DNA of 64,000 nucleotides from Bacteroidetes bacterium GWF2_41_31. GTDB taxonomy: Bacteria > Bacteroidota > Bacteroidia > Bacteroidales > F082. Below the pieces are notes generated by a model, which was not told the origin of the DNA, searched no databases, and saw only the letters and a program-made list of their open reading frames with translations. The translations under genes were made by a program, and so were the position numbers. Below are positions 10,401 through 18,897 of the stretch, piece after piece. Within the stretch, counting starts at the first letter, position 1, and every line of letters starts with the position of its first letter. The DNA lies in the NCBI GenBank assembly GCA_001769215.1, contig MEOL01000050.1, positions 186,001 through 250,000 of the forward strand, written 5' to 3'.

Positions 10401-11212
10401 ATGCATGTTATGATCCAAATACTGGTTATCCATATGATGATATAAAAGAAATAAAATGGGAGATTGATGGGAATGTTACAGATGATTTTATTTTTGAATG
10501 GGAAGGAGACTACGGATCAACTAATAACGTATTTGGCTGTTTTAATTTAAATTCTTTGGATAAACATATTATTAAATTGACAGCCTTTGGAGGATACCTT
10601 GTTTATGATTATAATACTGGAAGATATAAAGTTGAATATTATCCTGGAATGCCGAAGAGCACTGTGTCAAAACTATTTGACGTTGTCGATTGCAATTCTA
10701 ATATTTCAATTACTTCACAAACTGAGTTGGATAATTTTCATGGTCATATTGTTGCAGGAATTGTTAATGTTAATCCCGCTACTGGAACAGAGATCCTCAT
10801 TGATGGTTATGCAGAAATTAATATGGAAGCCTACGATGAGCTAATTCTGCATCATGGTATAACAATCAGTAACTCTTCTATTTTCGTTGGAATGCATAAG
10901 CCATGCCCTGAACTTGATTGTGATTGTTATACAACCAAAGCAAGTGAATTTCATAATGATAATTCCAATGAAAGTTCGCTGTCTATTTATCCCAATCCTA
11001 CCAATGACAAGTTTAATGTTTCCTTCATATCTTCTGATGATGTACTAAACAGTATTGAAGTTTATAATACGCTGGGGGAAAAGATACATGAGATACAGAA
11101 TATTTTCTCTTCTACATATAGTATTGATATTTCAGGTCAAACACCCGGGTTATATTTCGTAAAAATAAGATCATTAAATCAGACTTTTAATAAAAAAGTA
11201 ATTAAACTATAA
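7448..11212 (+). CDS. M23-like peptidase / PKD / T9SS sorting protein
   Basis: 1254 residues. A good ribosome-binding site (aaaggagga) sits 7 bp before the ATG, inside the previous gene. After a signal peptide (to about residue 25) comes an M23/LytM-like domain: HFHEGIDVD gives His55 and Asp59, and SGHLHFEMW gives His133 and His135, the metal ligands of that family. Because the core is irregular, activity on peptidoglycan or peptides is not assured. Two PKD-type domains follow, with SWEWVFEGG and SSWLWTFGDGSISSLQNPSH, then further Ig-like segments. The C-terminus (SIYPNPTNDKFNVSF to TPGLYFVKIRS) is a T9SS sorting domain. A large surface protein that binds or trims cell-wall or host polymers is a reasonable guess. 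Confidence 0.85.
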   Translation: MNMKSIKNLFCILYLLLFSNVVFSQSWPILQTDDPTGYYRISAHFGEVHGGTHFHEGIDVDCNNNNITIRPIENGTVITNQNETMIIGHGALIGTHYPRKTVIHEFTPNPSLTPGSTVTAGVTNLGNVNTSGHLHFEMWHYDGQNENPVNPFSNNVNWTLTLPTGHADNYNPEINDIFVEPLTGLSNGVGSGYEIIATNGGITNFNNNLYSRIHVANTTYSNFSLGTIFNSNVDKLVIFGNIGFILNLRDVGVNTVPTTYSGEGLTVKKVEYFIDRSTTDPPPWGNDPKFVVDFSMLSHAESNQIGQVFHLVFNTLTNTPFINGNNDFIELRSTDETYVTPQTLIDNIQSNGIWCTKANEGTAHIFNTTPGANDIAHVNDEAKYKDGEHNLNCITEDAALQQLELNVPLVLDNFLPYIKQVEITSQNQIYSENWSWDNTGSGQLIFSNNNIGGVANGQSDVIIQITTSEPVQSVELSISDLSIYNVPCTTGSSNNEWQYTVPTQTILNASNGDYIISINGIDLANNLIEGFTHTYNLPASGISHRLDNGTWSPAASPSPDIIHVLSILKGNPLLANFSASTTTISTNEEILYTDYSTPPSNITSWEWVFEGGNPQNYIGQSPPAITYSNSGLYDVSLTIGNNNGDSDSEIKTNYVQVGSFYADFSYNQVTYEPNYEVDFVDHSVGNISSWLWTFGDGSISSLQNPSHKYYSIGSYPVSLTVTAQNGNSEISEQLVDVIDNQNLNISINTNDYPLWDYNYEFYVEVDDPIPSHTHNIIVNFGDGSLPVPVNNYQTITHNYGEPVQLTNFYPFAKVTTKNSFGQTIDVQTVDFMWITLFPSSYVLDISIHPIEHITPGSWVNFTASTTNAVGKVFWTWRINGSTDDINGICSPISSPSCFSEIGNSASNQPYTTDEYYFQGPGTYKIVVWADDLAGKQGYKEFLISVTDELDPCIYVDFVQTECERSVEYSLNTELMLDDLASTIVYACYDPNTGYPYDDIKEIKWEIDGNVTDDFIFEWEGDYGSTNNVFGCFNLNSLDKHIIKLTAFGGYLVYDYNTGRYKVEYYPGMPKSTVSKLFDVVDCNSNISITSQTELDNFHGHIVAGIVNVNPATGTEILIDGYAEINMEAYDELILHHGITISNSSIFVGMHKPCPELDCDCYTTKASEFHNDNSNESSLSIYPNPTNDKFNVSFISSDDVLNSIEVYNTLGEKIHEIQNIFSSTYSIDISGQTPGLYFVKIRSLNQTFNKKVIKL

Positions 11213-11489
11213 TCTTGATAATGTGACTTAGTAAGTTTTAAGCCATTCTATTAGTTCGATTTTGCACTGAATTTCATCCCGAAAAAAGAGAGTCAATATT
11301 AAAATGCTGGCTCCCATTTTTAATTGAATACATAGTCAAAGAGAAACATTTGTTACAATTCAATATATTCATGAAGAGGTTTAGAAAACCTGTATCTTTT
11401 CGTGCACTCAATTTATTAATCGCCTTTTTCCCATTAAGATATTTTTTGAACAGTTTCAAATACAACATATACCAATTCATTGTAACCTG
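11213..11489. other. Intergenic region before the structured element
   Basis: AT-rich DNA between the surface-protein cluster and the first structured element. Short open frames exist on the minus strand, but they lack recognisable motifs and run into the structured element, so I do not call them genes. A weak inverted repeat may terminate the upstream operon; nothing else is seen. Confidence 0.4.
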
Positions 11490-11641
11490 ATAAGCCACCA
11501 TTTTGTGGAGAGATTTTGTTGTGCCAGAAAATTTCAACTAAAAATACACTTTTCGAGATACGCAGAAAAGGAAGATTTTTATTGAAATTCCCGGAGGGCT
11601 TGTTCTTGCTCAACAAAATATCGGAGGATACCTTTGCTTAT
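11490..11641 (-). ncRNA. Candidate structured RNA/DNA element, copy A
   Basis: Three nested pairings are visible: 11490-11495 with 11636-11641 (ataagc/gcttat), 11513-11521 with 11611-11619 (attttgttg/caacaaaat, 9 of 9), and 11530-11537 with 11582-11589 (aatttcaa/ttgaaatt, 8 of 8). A second, longer copy lies at 26685-26936 in the same orientation. Both share taagccaccattttg at one end and gagggcttgt near the other, yet the inner stems differ in sequence and still pair. This copy begins 5 bases after the stop of the minus-strand coiled-coil gene, so it would be the 3' UTR of that transcript. It could be an RNA, an element end or an attachment site; the strand is a guess. Confidence 0.5.
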
Positions 11642-11646
11642 TGGGT

Positions 11647-13131
11647 TCAATGAGTCATTTTCTCTTTCAGTTCCGCAAACCCAACATCTCTTTCCCGATT
11701 TTCACGAATAAAATGAAGACAGTAATCAAGTTGGTTTGAATTAATGGATTGACTTGAAATGTCCCATATCCCAAGTGCTTCCAAATCTTCTATTCCAGTA
11801 GTATTACTGCCTGTTTGTTTTAGTTTTCCGAGATCCTTTTCCAGTTGATAAATGTTGGATTGAGAAAGAATTTGATCAGTTTTGTAGCCCAATCCGTTCA
11901 AAATCCGGCTTCCAAATATTCGTTGTTGTTTGTCCGGAACTTCTCCATTCTTAATCTTTGGTGTAAAAAGTGTTTCCATTCCCAACTGACTAAGTATCTT
12001 ATATGTAAATGCAAGATTGATACTCAGCATGTTTTTACGTCCCATAAACAAAGCATTTTCGGGCAGTTGAATGGTGAACTTATTCTCTCCAATTTCTACA
12101 CAACGACTACCATCCGGATTCAGTTTCGCTGAAACCCCATCCCGTAGTATGAAAGAGACTTCTTGTGGCTTTTTTGTCTCCATGTCAGCAATTGACCTTT
12201 CCGTTTGTTCCAAAACTTGCTTTTTCAGGTTTAAATTCGTTTTCAGTTTTTCACGTTTGGGGTCATCCATCGGTAAATTGCCCAGTTCATCTTCCATCGT
12301 TTCTATTTCAGAGAGCAAAGACGTCTTTTCAAATTTCTTTTCGTTAATGGCATCTTCGATTTTTGCTTTCTTCGACTTCAATTGTTTCAAAGCTGAATCC
12401 ATCGCGCTAACGGAGGAAATATTTTCACCTTTAAATTTCTGAGAGATTTCAAGTTTTGTTTCTGTGGAAATTTCTGCACTGTTAGCGATTTCCGATAATG
12501 AATTGGTAAAAGCATTTTCATTGGAGAAATCTGCTTTAGCAATGATATTTTGAATGGCTTGACGTTCAGTGGGCGGTTTGTTTTCGGCTAATTCATGGAG
12601 TTGGAGGAAGCTTTTCCAGTTTTCAACCCATGTACTGACAGCTACTTCCTTCTCGTATTTCGATATTAAGATTTGTAATATCTCAGTTGGTGATTTTCCT
12701 TGTTTTGAAAGTTGTTCTTTGTGTGCTTTGATTTTGTCAGCCGTGGAAAGTTCATGTTCGTTATTGGTCAATTTAGTAATTGATCTTAATAGATACTCTT
12801 TATCAACTGAAAATCCTAAAGAAATCTGTTCGTTAAAATATTTTTGAGCAATATCATTTGCCTGAGTATTGTTTGGGAAATTCTTCTGTAGAAAATCTGA
12901 CAGATCCTTTTGACTGGAAATATTGAGAGCTAAAATCTCATTTTCCAATCTTTGATCAGCTTTATCACGTTCTTCTATCTCAGATTTTTTTTGTTGGTTG
13001 CGAAGATTATTGATAAAACTAGAACGTTCAATATAGCTTGAAGTGTGATCCCTCTTTGTTGAATTAGCTGTCTCTTTCGAGACAACTGATAATACCGCAG
13101 GAATCTTTTCGCATGAATTTTGCATCATCAA
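11647..13131 (-). CDS. Coiled-coil protein of unknown function
   Basis: 494 residues, hydrophilic, with no signal peptide or membrane segment. Residues about 40-330 are rich in Lys, Glu and Gln with heptad-like stretches (KSKKAKIEDAINEKKFEKTS, DPKREKLKTNLNLKKQVLEQ). A short beta-rich patch follows (SAKLNPDGSRCVEIGENKFT), then a helical C-terminus with IFGSRILNGLGYKT. I do not recognise the family. It is the outermost gene on the left side of the mobile module and reads away from it, towards structured element A. A structural or DNA-associated role in the mobile element is possible but unsupported. Confidence 0.7.
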   Translation of the reverse strand: MMMQNSCEKIPAVLSVVSKETANSTKRDHTSSYIERSSFINNLRNQQKKSEIEERDKADQRLENEILALNISSQKDLSDFLQKNFPNNTQANDIAQKYFNEQISLGFSVDKEYLLRSITKLTNNEHELSTADKIKAHKEQLSKQGKSPTEILQILISKYEKEVAVSTWVENWKSFLQLHELAENKPPTERQAIQNIIAKADFSNENAFTNSLSEIANSAEISTETKLEISQKFKGENISSVSAMDSALKQLKSKKAKIEDAINEKKFEKTSLLSEIETMEDELGNLPMDDPKREKLKTNLNLKKQVLEQTERSIADMETKKPQEVSFILRDGVSAKLNPDGSRCVEIGENKFTIQLPENALFMGRKNMLSINLAFTYKILSQLGMETLFTPKIKNGEVPDKQQRIFGSRILNGLGYKTDQILSQSNIYQLEKDLGKLKQTGSNTTGIEDLEALGIWDISSQSINSNQLDYCLHFIRENRERDVGFAELKEKMTH

Positions 13132-13179
13132 AGTATACCATGATTTGCAAGTGATTTCAATTTGAAAGAATCAATCGTA

Positions 13180-13560
13180 TTATGGAGATAAATCTTTGAA
13201 AAATTCCCATTGCTCACAGGATTTTTTGTGGGCAGTATTATCTGATCTAAAAAATAAAAATGCCTCTTGAAATCGACTTTTATCTGTCGTAAGTATCCCA
13301 AGTTTTGCAAATTCTGCTTTGATCTCCAAAGGTTTCATTTCTTCAGCTTGTTCGTGTGTAAGTTTCACAAAATGCCAGAAGATTACTTTTTGGTCACCTT
13401 TGAGTGTGTCTGGGTTAAGAATGTTACTCTTTATTGAGTAATCGATTCTGGATTTTTTCTCTTGAGAAAATCCGTTGTGTAAATAAAATCCTCCAATCAA
13501 AGTGAGGATTAAAATTGCTTTCTTGATAGCTTGGCGGCTTTTTTTGGTTAAAGGTATCAT
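13180..13560 (-). CDS. Small exported protein
   Basis: 126 residues. A basic N-terminus (KKSRQAIKK) and a hydrophobic stretch (AILILTLIGGFYLHNG) followed by FSQ suggest a signal peptide. The mature part is about 95 residues, charged, with one late Cys and a WHFVKLTHEQAEEMKPLEIK segment; no known domain is recognised. It lies 48 bp upstream of the coiled-coil gene on the same strand and probably forms a unit with it. Its first codons contain one copy of a sequence repeated in the upstream intergenic region (see 13633-13753). Confidence 0.65.
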   Translation of the reverse strand: MIPLTKKSRQAIKKAILILTLIGGFYLHNGFSQEKKSRIDYSIKSNILNPDTLKGDQKVIFWHFVKLTHEQAEEMKPLEIKAEFAKLGILTTDKSRFQEAFLFFRSDNTAHKKSCEQWEFFKDLSP

Positions 13561-13753
13561 TTGACCTCCTTATTTAAGTTCCTGAGGCACTTGGGAACGG
13601 TTTATAATGAAAGTGGGTGTGCCTCGCTCCAGCTAACCAAGGAGAGCCGCCAAGCAAACCCCGTAAAGACTGATAACAAGAACACACCCATGATGGTGCA
13701 TCAAACTTGTTATCTGATCTTTACTAAGTGAGATTTGGCGGCTTTTTGGTTAG
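13531..13753. repeat. Three-copy repeat forming a nested inverted repeat
   Basis: The word ttggcggcttttttggtta occurs, with small changes, at 13531-13550 and 13735-13753 in the same direction and inverted at 13633-13653. The last two can pair as the outer stem of a hairpin. Inside it, 13663-13680 (gtaaagactgataacaag) pairs with 13706-13724 almost perfectly, and a small cacc/ggtg hairpin caps the loop. The whole 120-bp structure lies in the divergent promoter region between the exported protein gene and the methylase-like gene. An operator, an attenuator RNA or an origin (oriT/oriV) are all possible. Confidence 0.6.
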
Positions 13754-13985
13754 TCAGATAAACCCTTATTTAATACTGTTTTTTATATGTCTTTAATGTC
13801 ATCTATGTATAGGCAAATCGTTTTTTGATTGATACAAAAATAGAGAAATTTTTCATGATACAATACCCTATAGTGTATAGTTCAGGATGCCGGGAAAGGA
13901 AGTGTATTTGTTTTGGATTTTTGTAAAAATTCAAACGAGGCGAAACTTCCTTCTTTCCCCGGCTATTTTCTATCCATTTTTTTCC

Positions 13986-14843
13986 ATGGAAAAAGATCTT
14001 TTTAGTGAGCCATTATTCCGAAAGAAAGAGACTCCACAACAACAACCAATTATTGAAACAGAATTAAGCACAAAGCGAGCAGTTGAAAAAATTATTTCCG
14101 GTAAGGATTTCGAAAAGCTATTCGATAAGATAAGCTATGGATTATCTGAATGGAGGGTCTTTAACGACTTTCTGGACATGTGTATTTATGCCTTCTCCCT
14201 TGGGAAATATGAAGAGCAGTACCTTGAAATAGTGAAACGTTATCCTAAGGAGAAAGTGAATCAACTGGCAGAACTTTTGAGCCTTTTGATTCTCGCTATG
14301 ACCGGAGAAAGTAGCTCTAAAGAAGAAACGGAAAGTAACTATTCCGCCGGAGCGAAAGATATTTTGGGAGAGCTTTACGAACTGAGATTCTCCAATAGCA
14401 AATCGGGACAATTTTTTACCCCTCAACCCATTGCAGATTTTATGGCAATGGCTAGTTGTGGGGATTCAAAAGAGTTTGAACACAAAACCGTATGTGATCC
14501 TGCCTGTGGCTCCGGAAGAATGCTGCTGGCAGCCAAGAAAATCAATCCATTCAACCACTTTTATGGTGCTGATCTGGATGAAACCTGTTGCAAGATGGCT
14601 ACCATAAATTTGTTCCTAAATGGAGTAAAGGGAAAAATAGCCCACATGAACAGCCTTTCTATGGAGTTCTACAAATCTTATAAACTTACCGGAATGCCTT
14701 TCCCAAGTTTAACCATCAATATCAATAAAGCTGAGTCTGTATTTTTTCCAACAGTTGAAAAGATAAAAGAGAAGGAGCCGGAAAAGTTTCAGCAGCCGTT
14801 TGTTGCTAAGGTGGGGGTCGGTGGGCAGTTGGAATTGTTTTAG
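13986..14843 (+). CDS. N-6 DNA methylase-like protein, catalytic motif apparently missing
   Basis: 285 residues from the Met of MEKDLFSEPLF; the frame extends upstream to 13887, but that part is hydrophobic and unlike the family. The fold of HsdM-type adenine methylases is visible: SGQFFTPQPIADFMA, then motif I VCDPACGSGRMLLAA for S-adenosylmethionine binding, and FYGADLDETCCKMATIN. After the strand GKIAHMNSLSM, where motif IV (N/D-PPY/F) should come, the sequence instead reads FPSLTININKAES. Either the motif is lost, making this a DNA- or SAM-binding protein without methylation, or it is strongly altered. Small methylase-like genes are common on Bacteroidetes mobile elements. Confidence 0.75.
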   Translation: MEKDLFSEPLFRKKETPQQQPIIETELSTKRAVEKIISGKDFEKLFDKISYGLSEWRVFNDFLDMCIYAFSLGKYEEQYLEIVKRYPKEKVNQLAELLSLLILAMTGESSSKEETESNYSAGAKDILGELYELRFSNSKSGQFFTPQPIADFMAMASCGDSKEFEHKTVCDPACGSGRMLLAAKKINPFNHFYGADLDETCCKMATINLFLNGVKGKIAHMNSLSMEFYKSYKLTGMPFPSLTININKAESVFFPTVEKIKEKEPEKFQQPFVAKVGVGGQLELF

Positions 14844-15034
14844 ACTAATATCAATATAACTTGGGAAGACACTCCTGTCATATTTTTATTGGGTTCTCCT
14901 TTACTCTTTGCAACTCTCAATGAATTTAGAAATGATTTGAGAAGAAATATAATCCGCAAAAATGGTCCAATAATAGCTGGGTTTCTTTGCTCTTAATCGT
15001 CGAAAGGAACAATCAAATTAAGTGTCTTATGGAA

Positions 15035-18000
15035 CTATGTTCTTGAATCCTTTTTGTCATTACAATATTGTTGAAGTTCTGTTTTTATTTTTTGATATTC
15101 TTCCTTGGATACTCCCTGTGGTTCAATATGCTGAAAATCATCATCAAAATCAACAAAAAATTCTTGTGAGCAATTCCATAGGTCTAAACTTGTTTTGTAG
15201 TTTTTTATAGCTTCCTTTCTGTTCTCTAGAATAAGTATGCAATGACCTAAATTCAAATAAGCATGTTTATTTTCCCCGGACTCTAAAACTATTTCAAACT
15301 GTTTTTTCGCATCTGTGGTTTGCTTTAAAGTAAAAAGCAACCGTCCTAAATTGTGTCTTATTTGTAGATTGTCAGAATTGGAATCAAGGGCTTTTAAATA
15401 TACTAGTATAGCCTTCTCCGATTTCTCCATTTCGCATAAAAGCCTCCCCATATTTTCTGCTGCCCTAGCATATTTTGGATTTGCTTTTATTGCTTTCTGG
15501 TATGCTTTTAAGGCAAGATCCTTTCTGTTGAGATCATTTAGAACAAATCCCCTATTATTCCACGCTTTTGCATTTTTGGGATCTGCTTTTGTAGCCTTCG
15601 TAAATGACATTAAAGCGTCTTCCTTTTTGTCCATTTTATATAAGAGCAGTCCCATGTAATACCATGTCATTGCATTCTTTGGATTTGCCTTTGTTGCATT
15701 TTTATAGACGATTAAAGCTTCCTCTTTTCTTTTAGTTTCCACTAAAATACTTCCCATAGCAATCCACACATATTCATTTCTTGGCTCTACATTTGCTGCA
15801 TATTCGAAGGCTATTAAAGCTTTTTCTTTTTTGTCAAAATTAACCGAAAGATATCCTATTCTAATCCATGCGGATACATTTTTGGGATCTATCTTTGTCG
15901 AATTCTCATAAGCTATTAAAGCCTCCCTTTTTCTATCGAGTTCTTCTAAAAGAATTCCCAAATTATTCCATGCTTCTGAATATTTAGGGTCTACCTTTAT
16001 TGATTTTTCATCGTCCGAAACAGCCTGCTCTTTCATCCTAAATTCTTCTATGAGAACTCCCATGTGGTTCCATGGGTATAAATTATTTGGATCTATCATT
16101 ACGGCATTTCTGTAAGCCACTAACGCCTCCTCTTTTTTGCCCATTTTTTTTAAAAGTAGACCCAAATTATTCCATGTTTTAGCATGTTTTGGATCTAACT
16201 TTGTTGCTTTTCTATATGCTGAAATTGCTTGCTTATTACTGTTGAGTTCCTCTAAGACACTCCCCATCTTTAACCACGAATATGCATTTTCTGGATTTGC
16301 CTTTGTTGCATTCCTGTATGCCTGTAAAGCATGCTCTTTTCTATTTAATCTATTTAAAACAATCCCCATGCAAATCCATACATATTCATTTTTTGGGACT
16401 ATCCTCGTGGCATTCTCATAGGCTATTAGCGCTTCCTCGTTTCTGTTGAATTCCAATAAAACAAACCCTATTCTAATCCACGCATAATAGTTCTTTTTGT
16501 CTGACTTTATTGTATTCTCATAGGCTATTATAGCCTCCTTTTTTCTGTCGAAATTTTCCAAAAGAATCCCCATGTTAAACCACGCTGTTGCATATTTCGG
16601 GTCTGTGTTTGTTGCATTCTCATAGGCTATTATAGCCTCCTTTTTTCTGTCGAAATTTTCCAAAAGAATCCCCATGTTAAACCACGCTGGAGCATATTTC
16701 GGTTCTGCTTTTGTTACATTCTCATATGCCATTAAAGCCTCCTCTTTTCTGTCTAATTCGAATAACAAATTTCCAATATCGTAACAAATACGAGAGTCTT
16801 TTCCCTTAAAACTTGCATATAGCAATTCTTTTTTTGCTGGCATAAGTTTAAAGTAACGATGATACGGGAAAAACTCGGAAACGGAAGTTGAAATATAAAT
16901 GCTATTAGTGTTTCGCAGTAAATTTTTTAATACAACCTCTTTACTTTCAAACTTTCCTAATAAAGTTTGAAATTCGTTTAAAACAGATTTATAATGGTAT
17001 TCAAAACTAGTGTATATATAGTCCTTCTCTGCTTCTTTGTAATTTTGTTTTTCTTTGCTCAAAATTGATATCAATTCACTATATTGCTCATTCTTCAGAT
17101 TATTTAATTTAATTAGTACTTCCATTTTTTCGTAGTAGTCTAATGAAATGGAACCGTTCAAAAGTTCAAAAAAACTACCTTCCTGCTCTTGCGAATCAAA
17201 AGCTAAGTTATTTAAAGGATAATATGAAACGTTAGAATGGGGGGGTTCAAAGATTTGGTAATTTTCTGTATATTTTATCATTTCAAATATATCATCACTG
17301 GGTTTCTTTTTTATATTCTTCCCCCATTCTTTTAAGAAAAAATACAAAGTTTCGAAGATCCCTGCCACATAATTTATGTGTTTGCGTAATGGCGACATTT
17401 GTTGCACAGTTGTCTTGAAATCTATTGGGTTTTTAAAAGAAACGAGTAGTGATAGTACCAGACCAATAATGGCTCGTTTTGAAACATAAGGCTCGTTGTC
17501 ATTTTGAGCCAGTTTCATCAAATACTCCACTTTTTTAAAATCCCAATATTGTAAAACTGAAAGACATAAGGCACTTGCTAATACTGCTCTATGGTGCCAA
17601 TCATATTGTATTGTCGGATCAGTATTAAAAAACAGTTCAATTTCGTTTTCAAGCAAAGGTCTTTCAGACAGGTTTTTGCATTCTAGTATGGCATTAAATT
17701 GTTGAGCCAGGGTTTGATTTGGATTGCCTTTTGATTCTTTAATATGCTCAGACTTGTGTTGATTTGCAAGACTATTAATAATGACTTCGCGAATCTCGTT
17801 TGTTGTCTTTGCAAACAAACTTGAGAAAACAGTAGGGTCGTTGGATATAATTTTATCCAGTCTGCCTGTAAACGAATGAATTTCATGTATTTCCTGAGAA
17901 ATGGGCATCTCGACATTTTGAGAAATGATTTCATTGCTCTCCTCAATTAGTGGTCTGTAATTAGGAATCTTAGATTTATCTCTATGAAACCCTTCCCAAC

Positions 18001-18397
18001 CCATATAACCTAATGAAAGAGCTATGGCATGCACAATTCTCATTTGTGTGCTTTTTTGTCTTTCCTTCTTTACTGCCGAATAAATATCTGCCAATCCATT
18101 TATCGAAAATTGTAGAGAAAATCTTGTTGTTTCTTTGTTTTTTACAAATGTCGGTTCTGTGCAATCTTTCTCCAATGTGTTAAACCAAGCCGAGGTTTCT
18201 TCCGAAGTATTCTTTAGGGCTTTAAATAATTCATAGTTTGCTTCAGCAATCTTTAAAATTCTCTCTTGTGCACTTGTTCTGGATAGTACCTCTCCATTTG
18301 TTGAGGACGAAATATATCCTTGCTTTAATAGAGTAAATAATTCTTGAAGTAATACTGTAAAATTAGCGTAATGTGCTCTGGGAAGTGATTTTGCCAT
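15035..18397 (-). CDS. Large tetratricopeptide-repeat protein
   Basis: 1120 residues, no signal peptide. The N-terminal half (1-530) is helical and unrecognised. From about residue 540 on there are some 15 34-residue TPR units with the usual W/Y-N-x-G-x-x-L and Y-x-x-A pattern (AWFNMGILLENFDRKKEAII). Two adjacent units are almost identical even in DNA (102-bp period, 16514-16717), so the array has grown recently. TPR arrays bind protein partners. Large TPR proteins with unknown N-terminal parts are frequent in bacterial accessory regions, including defence loci, but no effector domain is visible here. The gene runs against the methylase-like gene. Confidence 0.85.
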   Translation of the reverse strand: MAKSLPRAHYANFTVLLQELFTLLKQGYISSSTNGEVLSRTSAQERILKIAEANYELFKALKNTSEETSAWFNTLEKDCTEPTFVKNKETTRFSLQFSINGLADIYSAVKKERQKSTQMRIVHAIALSLGYMGWEGFHRDKSKIPNYRPLIEESNEIISQNVEMPISQEIHEIHSFTGRLDKIISNDPTVFSSLFAKTTNEIREVIINSLANQHKSEHIKESKGNPNQTLAQQFNAILECKNLSERPLLENEIELFFNTDPTIQYDWHHRAVLASALCLSVLQYWDFKKVEYLMKLAQNDNEPYVSKRAIIGLVLSLLVSFKNPIDFKTTVQQMSPLRKHINYVAGIFETLYFFLKEWGKNIKKKPSDDIFEMIKYTENYQIFEPPHSNVSYYPLNNLAFDSQEQEGSFFELLNGSISLDYYEKMEVLIKLNNLKNEQYSELISILSKEKQNYKEAEKDYIYTSFEYHYKSVLNEFQTLLGKFESKEVVLKNLLRNTNSIYISTSVSEFFPYHRYFKLMPAKKELLYASFKGKDSRICYDIGNLLFELDRKEEALMAYENVTKAEPKYAPAWFNMGILLENFDRKKEAIIAYENATNTDPKYATAWFNMGILLENFDRKKEAIIAYENTIKSDKKNYYAWIRIGFVLLEFNRNEEALIAYENATRIVPKNEYVWICMGIVLNRLNRKEHALQAYRNATKANPENAYSWLKMGSVLEELNSNKQAISAYRKATKLDPKHAKTWNNLGLLLKKMGKKEEALVAYRNAVMIDPNNLYPWNHMGVLIEEFRMKEQAVSDDEKSIKVDPKYSEAWNNLGILLEELDRKREALIAYENSTKIDPKNVSAWIRIGYLSVNFDKKEKALIAFEYAANVEPRNEYVWIAMGSILVETKRKEEALIVYKNATKANPKNAMTWYYMGLLLYKMDKKEDALMSFTKATKADPKNAKAWNNRGFVLNDLNRKDLALKAYQKAIKANPKYARAAENMGRLLCEMEKSEKAILVYLKALDSNSDNLQIRHNLGRLLFTLKQTTDAKKQFEIVLESGENKHAYLNLGHCILILENRKEAIKNYKTSLDLWNCSQEFFVDFDDDFQHIEPQGVSKEEYQKIKTELQQYCNDKKDSRT
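16514..16717 (-). repeat. Two near-identical 102-bp TPR units
   Basis: 16514-16587 and 16616-16689 are identical over 74 bp at a spacing of exactly 102 bp (34 codons), and the match resumes after two differing bases. It encodes the duplicated NMGILLENFDRKKEAIIAYE segment. Neighbouring TPR units are much more diverged, so this is a recent in-frame duplication, and the copy number may vary between strains. Confidence 0.9.
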
Positions 18398-18414
18398 ATG
18401 CCCCGTGTTTTAGA

Positions 18415-18448
18415 CAAAAATAAAAAATAAACTTGATTTATTTTCAAA
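18415..18448 (-). promoter_or_regulatory. Bacteroidetes-type promoter of the TPR gene
   Basis: On the minus strand a TATTTTTG box (complement of 18415-18422) matches the TAnnTTTG -7 consensus, and a TTTG box (complement of 18445-18448) lies 22 bp upstream, near the usual -33 spacing. The start codon is 18 bp downstream of the -7 box. Confidence 0.55.
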
Positions 18449-18465
18449 TCATGATATAAGCATCT

Positions 18466-18831
18466 ATGCTTCCTATTTACCTAACTATGACTTCAAAAGA
18501 AGAATCCGCTTGGAGATATTCTCCTAATGATCGTCTTGGAGATGCTAAATTTGATGGACTTCCTTGTCCTACGAAGGAAGCGGTTAAGAAAATTGGAATT
18601 GAAGGGGTGAACAGAATTGATGCCCTCATAAAAGAAATGATTGAATGCAAAAAGAAAATATACGGTGTAGACTCTAAGCTGCTTGGATTTTTCCCGCACA
18701 TGGCATTCTTTAATACAGAGACAAAACAATCTGTTGGATGTAAAGAACAGATGTTTATTGCGGATGATCTTAAAAGGTTCTATGCATTTCCGGAAAGGGC
18801 GGTTCCGGGGAATTACACCATATTTGAGTAG
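18466..18831 (+). CDS. Conserved-looking small protein of unknown function
   Basis: 121 residues from 18466, or 114 from the Met at 18487 (MTSKEESAWRYSPND), which may be the true start. It is soluble and mixed alpha/beta. The segment KLLGFFPHMAFFNTETKQSV and an aromatic C-terminus (RFYAFPERAVPGNYTIFE) look like real protein, but no family is recognised. It is transcribed divergently from the TPR gene, in the direction of the mobilisation genes. Confidence 0.55.
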   Translation: MLPIYLTMTSKEESAWRYSPNDRLGDAKFDGLPCPTKEAVKKIGIEGVNRIDALIKEMIECKKKIYGVDSKLLGFFPHMAFFNTETKQSVGCKEQMFIADDLKRFYAFPERAVPGNYTIFE

Positions 18832-18897
18832 ATATTTGTTGCTCCCTATTATTTGATATGAGTTTTGTTCATCTCAAGTCATATACTTTTTGTTTTA

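Noticed and set aside
11274-11616. Minus-strand short genes
   Set aside because: The frames overlap the structured element and have no protein-like pattern.
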